Assembly (NCBI GenBank): GCA_030065095.1
Contig: JASJDP010000039.1
Span: 1-39,373 of the forward strand
Reading direction: 5' to 3'
DNA: 39,373 nucleotides
Source of the DNA: Rhodobacter sp.
Lineage (GTDB): Bacteria > Pseudomonadota > Alphaproteobacteria > Rhodobacterales > Rhodobacteraceae
This document shows, piece after piece, positions 35,885 through 39,373 of this stretch. How positions within the stretch are numbered: position 1 is the first letter of the stretch; the number at the start of each line of letters is the position of its first letter. The position numbers and the translations under genes are program-made. Below the pieces are notes generated by a model that ran no database searches, was not told the DNA's origin, and saw only the letters and a program-made list of their open reading frames with translations.

Positions 35885-35910
35885 AAACCGGGCGGCCCGC
35901 TGCCCGGTTT
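35885..35910 (+). terminator. Terminator or attenuator after the capsid gene
   Basis: AAACCGGGC (35885-35893), 8-base loop, GCCCGGTTT (35902-35910), followed by CCTGTTCC. A 9-bp stem ending in TTT. It may reduce transcription after the capsid gene so that capsid is made in excess over connectors. Confidence 0.75.
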
Positions 35911-35960
35911 CCTGTTCCTGATCCATGCTGGACCAGGGGAAATCCAAAGGACGGAAACCC

Positions 35961-36395
35961 ATGAAAGACTTTCACTCTGCAATGACCCGAGTGGCCGCGA
36001 TCGGCGCCGTTGTGTTGGCGGCGGACAACACGCCGGCAGCCATCGATCTGCAAGGCACGATCGGCGCTGAGATCCTGCTGGATATCGGGATCGGTGGCAT
36101 CACCTTCAACGGCACCAACAAGATCGAGTTCAAGGTCACGCATTCCGACGATGACTCGACTTACACCGACGTGGCCGATGCCGACATTCTCGGTGTCACG
36201 GTAGCCTCGGACGGGATTATCAAGGCGCTGACCGCGGCTCACGCAGCGGCTGCCGTTTACCGGTTCGGCTATGTTGGCGGGAAGCGCTACATAAAGATCC
36301 TGGCCGATTTTTCGGGCACGCACGGCACCGGCACGCCGATCGCAGTGTCGGTCCTGAAATTCGGCTCGATCAACCCGCAAGCCGCGCAGGCGTAG
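35961..36395 (+). CDS. Putative head decoration/structural protein
   Basis: 144 residues from ATG 35961, with AAAGGACGG upstream. A hydrophobic N-terminus (VAAIGAVVLAADNTPAAIDLQG) leads into a beta-rich body (ILLDIGIGGITFNGTNKIEFKVTHSDDDSTYTDV, FGYVGGKRYIKILADFSGTHGTGTPIAVSVL). Proteins of this kind follow the capsid gene in many alphaproteobacterial siphophages and are virion components. Decoration is a guess from position. Confidence 0.68.
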   Translation: MKDFHSAMTRVAAIGAVVLAADNTPAAIDLQGTIGAEILLDIGIGGITFNGTNKIEFKVTHSDDDSTYTDVADADILGVTVASDGIIKALTAAHAAAAVYRFGYVGGKRYIKILADFSGTHGTGTPIAVSVLKFGSINPQAAQA

Positions 36396-36411
36396 TCGGG
36401 CAAGTCCTGAC

Positions 36412-36999
36412 ATGATCCCTCCGATTCTTGTCACCCCGCCAGCGGGCGACCCCGTCGTCACGCTGGCGGAGGCCAAATTGCATTGCCGTGTGGACGACAC
36501 CGCCGAGGATACGCTGATAACTTCCCTTGTGGGCGCGGCGACGAGCTTTCTAGATGGCTGGCGGGGCAAGCTGGGCCGCTGCATCGTCAACCAGACGTGG
36601 AAGCAATTCTATTCCGCCTGGGGCGATCCGATGCGCCTGCCGTTCTGCGATGTCAGCTCGGTGGCAAGCCTGACATACTATGACGCCGACGCGGCCGAGC
36701 AAACGGTCGACAGCGACGCTTTCGAGCTGATCGAGGATGCCCGCAGCGCTCAGATCCATTTCAAGGACGCATTTACCCGGCCACCGCTCGATAGCGACCG
36801 CGCCTTTCCAATCGAGATCGAATTCATTGCCGGATTCGGCGCTGCATCTGCGGTTCCGGAGGATCTGAAGCAGCTGGTGAAGCTGATGGTCGGCCACTGG
36901 TACGAAAACCGCGAAGCCTCGATTGTCGGCACCAGTGTAAATGAGCTGCCGCTCGGCGCCCAGTCGCTCATTGCGAATTATCGGCGGGTCGGGGTCTAG
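36412..36999 (+). CDS. Head-tail connector (HK97 gp6-like)
   Basis: 195 residues from ATG 36412. The opening VTPPAGDPVVTLAEAKLHCRVDDTAEDTLITSLVGAATSFLDGWRGK and closing VPEDLKQLVKLMVGHWYENREA segments are characteristic of gp6/gp15-like adaptors that bind under the portal. Correct order: portal, protease, capsid, connector. Confidence 0.9.
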   Translation: MIPPILVTPPAGDPVVTLAEAKLHCRVDDTAEDTLITSLVGAATSFLDGWRGKLGRCIVNQTWKQFYSAWGDPMRLPFCDVSSVASLTYYDADAAEQTVDSDAFELIEDARSAQIHFKDAFTRPPLDSDRAFPIEIEFIAGFGAASAVPEDLKQLVKLMVGHWYENREASIVGTSVNELPLGAQSLIANYRRVGV

Positions 37000-37003
37000 G
37001 CTG

Positions 37004-37348
37004 ATGGCCGCCGCGGGCAGGTTTCGCGATCAGGCGCGGTTCGAACGCCAGGGGGCGGCGACGCTCGACGATGCCGGCAACACGACCGAGAGCTGGGGCG
37101 AAGTCGCGACCGTGTGGGCAGATCTGATGGAAACGCCCGGCCAGGAGGGTCTGGCCGCTGGCCGGCCAGAGGAAACCAAGACAGGCACGCTCCGGGTTCG
37201 GAATTCAGCCACAATGCGCGGGATTACCGGCGCCGATCGCGTGATCGTGCGCAGCGAGACTTGGGACATTCTGAGTTCTCCAAGCCAAGTCGGCCGCGCG
37301 CCCGGCGTTCTGGAATTCAAGGTCGAGACAGGACGGGCGGAAGAGTGA
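37004..37348 (+). CDS. Head closure / head-tail adaptor (gp16-like)
   Basis: 114 residues from ATG 37004. A small beta-barrel protein (RFRDQARFERQGAATLDDAGNTTESWGEVATVWADLMETPGQE ... GITGADRVIVRSETWDILSS) typical of the SPP1 gp16/Phage_H_T_join family, which seals the head and binds the tail. Its stop overlaps the GTG of the next gene. Confidence 0.87.
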   Translation: MAAAGRFRDQARFERQGAATLDDAGNTTESWGEVATVWADLMETPGQEGLAAGRPEETKTGTLRVRNSATMRGITGADRVIVRSETWDILSSPSQVGRAPGVLEFKVETGRAEE

Positions 37349-37746
37349 ACCTGTTGGGAGCGGCCAAGTTGCGCCGCCAACTGCGCGCGCTTGATCCGGC
37401 GCTGCGAAAGCACATGCCGCCCGCCATTCGCCGCGGGACTGAGGAAGGCGTACGGGTGGCGAAAATTCTGGCACCGGACGTCACCGGCGAAACCAAGGGC
37501 AAGATCAGGTCGGAATACAAAGACGAAGGAATGACGGGCGTTGTCGTGGCAATCGAGAGTGATGCGACGCGCGCCGAAAAGGACAAGGCCTATTCAATCG
37601 AGCATGGCCGCAAAAAGGGACAGCACGGGACGACCGAGGGCTACCACCACTTGCACCAGACCCGCCGCTACTTGGCGAAGAAGAACAAAAACCGCATGAG
37701 GCGGGCGACCAACAAGGCCGTGAGAGAGGCCGCGCGCCGTGGCTGA
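37345..37746 (+). CDS. HK97 gp10-like tail/neck protein
   Basis: 133 residues from GTG 37345 (GTGA overlap). LRRQLRALDPALRKHMPPAIRRGTEEGVRVAKILAPDVTGETKGKIR, SIEHGRKKG and HLHQTRRYLAKKNKNRMRRATNKAV follow the HK97 gp10 family, a basic protein needed for head-tail joining or tail completion. In-frame upstream codons belong to the preceding gene region. Confidence 0.88.
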   Translation: MNLLGAAKLRRQLRALDPALRKHMPPAIRRGTEEGVRVAKILAPDVTGETKGKIRSEYKDEGMTGVVVAIESDATRAEKDKAYSIEHGRKKGQHGTTEGYHHLHQTRRYLAKKNKNRMRRATNKAVREAARRG

Positions 37747-38161
37747 TGGTGTCGAGGTCAAGCTGTGGAAGGCGGTGCGCGCGGCGCTGATCGCCGACGC
37801 CACGGTGAGTGGGTTTGTCGGCACCCGGGTTCATGACAGGCCGCCGCCGGAAGTGACGTTTCCTTACGTCAAAGCAGGCGAATTCGAGGCCGGCCCCTGG
37901 CATGATCACGATGACCGCGGCCACGAGATCGACTTCGGCATCGATTTGCACACGCGACCGGGTGCGCGGGTCGGGTCCACGCAAGCCAAGAACTTGGGCA
38001 ATGCAATAATGGATGTGCTCGACAGGAATGCCGCCGGTCTGACGGTGGCGGGCTACCAGGTCTACGACATTCTGTTTTTGCTAAGCACGCCGCTCGACGG
38101 CGGCAAGAACACCGATTCCGGCAAGCGCCTGGTCTTTCGCGCCAGGCTTTGCACCACCTGA
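37739..38161 (+). CDS. Tail terminator (DUF3168-like)
   Basis: 140 residues from GTG 37739, starting 8 bases before the previous stop. Signature pattern: VEVKLWKAVRAALIADATVSGFVGTRVHDRPPPEVTFPYVKAGEFEAGPW, HDHDDRGHEIDFGIDLHTRPG, NLGNAIMDVLDRN. This is the DUF3168/gp17-like family that caps the tail tube and joins it to the head. Confidence 0.9.
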   Translation: MADGVEVKLWKAVRAALIADATVSGFVGTRVHDRPPPEVTFPYVKAGEFEAGPWHDHDDRGHEIDFGIDLHTRPGARVGSTQAKNLGNAIMDVLDRNAAGLTVAGYQVYDILFLLSTPLDGGKNTDSGKRLVFRARLCTT

Positions 38162-38188
38162 TCATCCCAAACATAAGGAAACGGGACC

Positions 38189-38611
38189 ATGCCAGACAAG
38201 AAACTGGGGCGCGAAGTGCTGATCAAGATCGGCGATGCGGCCAGCCCGGAGGTATTCACGAAGATCGCCTCGATGAATGCAAAGCAGATTGGCATCAACG
38301 GCCAGGAGATCGACATGACCGATCACGATGGCATCGACGCAAACAGCGCGCATTGGGCCGAGGGTGTCGGTGGCGTCCGGCGCCTTACGCTGTCAGGGGA
38401 CTTTCGTGCCAGCGATGATGCGACACAGAAACGTCTGGCCGCAATCATGCTCACCGAAGACATGACCAGCAACGCTGAGGTCGTCGTTCCGGGCATCGGC
38501 CAATTTGATGCCAACTTCGTTTTCTCTGGACTGGAGTGGTCTGCGGATGACGGGATGACAGGGTCGGTGTCCGCAGCGTCGACCGGCACGGTCACCTTCA
38601 CCGCCGAGTAA
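38189..38611 (+). CDS. Major tail (tube) protein
   Basis: 140 residues from ATG 38189, with AAGGAAACGGG upstream. The body (GREVLIKIGDAASPEVFTKIASMNAKQIGINGQEIDMTDHD, WAEGVGGVRRLTLSGDFRASDDATQKRLAAIM, FSGLEWSADDGMTGSVSAASTGTVTF) matches the TP901-1-type/GTA major tail protein family that polymerises into the tube. Only one base separates it from the chaperone gene. Confidence 0.93.
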   Translation: MPDKKLGREVLIKIGDAASPEVFTKIASMNAKQIGINGQEIDMTDHDGIDANSAHWAEGVGGVRRLTLSGDFRASDDATQKRLAAIMLTEDMTSNAEVVVPGIGQFDANFVFSGLEWSADDGMTGSVSAASTGTVTFTAE

Positions 38612-38612
38612 C

Positions 38613-39071
38613 ATGGGGATTGCGATCGAGGCCCCGCGCGGCGGGGTAGTGGAGGCATTCGGGGGTAAGCCTTACCGCTTGCGCTTGCGTCTTGGTGAAA
38701 TCGAACGGTTCGAGGATCGCCACCGCGGGATCTTCGACACGCTTTTCGGTTTTGAGGGCGAGGCGCGGGCGCCGACGTCGCGCGAGGTGCGCGATCTGTG
38801 TGCGCTTGGGCTCGTCGGCGGCGGCGATGTCGACGACCGCGAGGCCGACCGCATCATCGCCGCCGAAGGTCCGGCGGGTCTGATGAAGATGTACGAAGTC
38901 GCCAAAGCGCTGATCGGCGTGGCCTTTCATCCTGATTGGGACGACGAGGACAGCCGCGGGGGTGACGCGCAGGGAAAGACCGGGGGCGCGGAGACGGGCG
39001 GTTCAACGTCCGCGCCCTCATCCGCGCCGCAGCCCCCGGCGACTACCGCCCCGACGATATCCGAAACCTGA
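38613..39071 (+). CDS. Tail assembly chaperone (G-like)
   Basis: 152 residues from ATG 38613. Related to gene-transfer-agent tail chaperones (GGKPYRLRLRLGEIERFEDRHRGIFDTLF, GLMKMYEVAKALIGVAF). Its last ~30 residues (TGGAETGGSTSAPSSAPQPPATT) are low complexity, as expected of read-through beyond a frameshift site. A slippery GGGAAAG at 38972-38978 lets part of the ribosomes pass to the -1 frame and make the longer G-T fusion. Chaperones of this type coat the tape measure during tail assembly. Confidence 0.92.
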   Translation: MGIAIEAPRGGVVEAFGGKPYRLRLRLGEIERFEDRHRGIFDTLFGFEGEARAPTSREVRDLCALGLVGGGDVDDREADRIIAAEGPAGLMKMYEVAKALIGVAFHPDWDDEDSRGGDAQGKTGGAETGGSTSAPSSAPQPPATTAPTISET

Positions 39072-39196
39072 TCCCGCGCGACATGCTGCTGATAGCGCGC
39101 GGCCATGCCGACCAGAAACGCCAGACCGGACCGGGCGCAAACGCGCCGAGCGTCGAGGTCCATGAAAGGTTGAAAGCCAAATATGGCCTCCACTGA
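38613..39196 (+). CDS. Tail assembly chaperone G-T fusion made by -1 frameshift
   Basis: Residues 1-122 are shared with the chaperone (to base 38978). After slippage the -1 frame runs from 38978 to TGA 39194-39196, adding 72 residues (total 194) that read as a good helical protein: DGRFNVRALIRAAAPGDYRPDDIRNLIPRDMLLIARGHADQ and a C-terminal VHERLKAKYGLH. This extension has no start of its own. Its end overlaps the tape-measure start (39183) by 14 bases. Same logic as lambda gpG/gpGT. Confidence 0.88.
38972..38978 (+). promoter_or_regulatory. Slippery sequence GGGAAAG for -1 frameshift
   Basis: In the zero frame the codons are CAG GGA AAG. The heptamer X-XXY-YYZ (G GGA AAG) allows both tRNAs to re-pair in the -1 frame (GGG AAA). 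The identical heptamer is used between lambda genes G and T. The -1 frame is open for 72 codons afterwards. Confidence 0.9.
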
Positions 39197-39373
39197 TTTC
39201 GAGCGCCTTAACATCGTAATGAGCGTGCGCCACCAGGAGGCGATGCGCAAGATCGATCAGATGGGCAAGCGCATCGGCCGGTTCGAGCGCAACACAAAGC
39301 GGCATTTGTCGCGGACCACGAAGCACTTCGCCGGGCTGACCAGCGGCGTGCGTCTGACGCTACGGGCGGTTGC
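39183..39373 (+). CDS. Tape measure protein, 5' end (continues at base 1)
   Basis: ATG 39183 begins MASTDFERLNIVMSVRHQEA and runs in frame through the join (base 39265 equals base 1) to the stop at 1856, giving 645 residues. AAAGGTTGAAAG lies upstream as a ribosome site. The start overlaps the end of the frameshifted chaperone. Confidence 0.93.
   Translation, partial: MASTDFERLNIVMSVRHQEAMRKIDQMGKRIGRFERNTKRHLSRTTKHFAGLTSGVRLTLRAV
39265..39373. repeat. Terminal direct repeat, right copy (circular overlap)
   Basis: Identical to 1-109; see that entry. Confidence 0.95.

Noticed and set aside
1-39373. Diversity-generating retroelement acting on the tail fibre or repeat protein
   Set aside because: No reverse transcriptase gene and no template/variable repeat pair was seen.

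Overview
The window looks like the complete genome of a temperate siphophage (or its excised prophage circle) of an alphaproteobacterium. Bases 1-109 are repeated exactly at 39265-39373, in the middle of the tape-measure gene. This is what a circular molecule opened at an arbitrary point looks like, and it implies a unique length of 39,264 bp. An alphaproteobacterial host, probably Rhodobacterales, is inferred from high GC, a GTTC-N7-GTTC (alphaproteobacterial type) LexA box, a GapR/DUF2312 gene, a gene-transfer-agent-like tail chaperone, and an integrase/excisionase pair of a type common in that group.

Layout, read around the circle. (1) 28979-30196: terminator, hairpin-rich spacer, a 2OG-Fe(II) oxygenase-like gene, an HNH endonuclease and a likely packaging-site spacer. 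(2) 30197-39196: small and large terminase, HK97 portal, ClpP-type head protease, major capsid protein, head-tail connectors, tail terminator, tail tube, and a tail-chaperone pair joined by a lambda-type -1 frameshift. (3) 39183 through the origin to 9529: tape measure, tail-tip proteins, a tail-tip/fibre protein with a signal-peptide-like N-terminus and a carbohydrate-binding-like C-terminus, a fibre with a phage tail repeat, and a sulfatase fused to RTX calcium-binding repeats. (4) 9563-11470: lysis genes, including a three-helix membrane domain fused to a GH24 lysozyme, and nested Rz/Rz1 spanins. (5) 11467-12154: a leftward gene behind a LexA-box promoter, then attP, whose core is the 3' half of a tRNA-Thr(GGT) gene. 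(6) 12155-19912: a leftward early operon with integrase, an overlapping excisionase-like gene, and many small accessory genes, one with ten perfect 20-residue repeats.

(7) 19999-20828: a lambda-like immunity region. An XRE repressor gene lies between two control regions built from ATCGA-N7-TCGAT operators. In each, one operator fills the promoter spacer and a second lies upstream of the -35. A Cro-like gene follows on the right. (8) 20837-22135: three genes in reverse orientation (membrane protein, lipoprotein, cytoplasmic protein), two with near-identical upstream elements; this looks like a lysogeny-expressed accessory (moron) block. (9) 22270-28956: rightward early and replication region with a DNA-binding protein, an N6-adenine methyltransferase, a GapR-like protein with an RMF-like tail, an AAA+ ATPase, a Dam methylase whose first residues look like the start of a C5-cytosine methylase, and three genes of unknown role around a repeat-rich GTGTCC region.

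In the proposed life cycle, the repressor holds both early promoters off in the lysogen. DNA damage releases LexA from the promoter at 11799-11827, which may help induction. Int and Xis act at the tRNA-Thr site. The late rightward block then builds and releases virions whose tail tip carries a predicted sulfatase. Gene functions are read from motifs and order; no searches were run.
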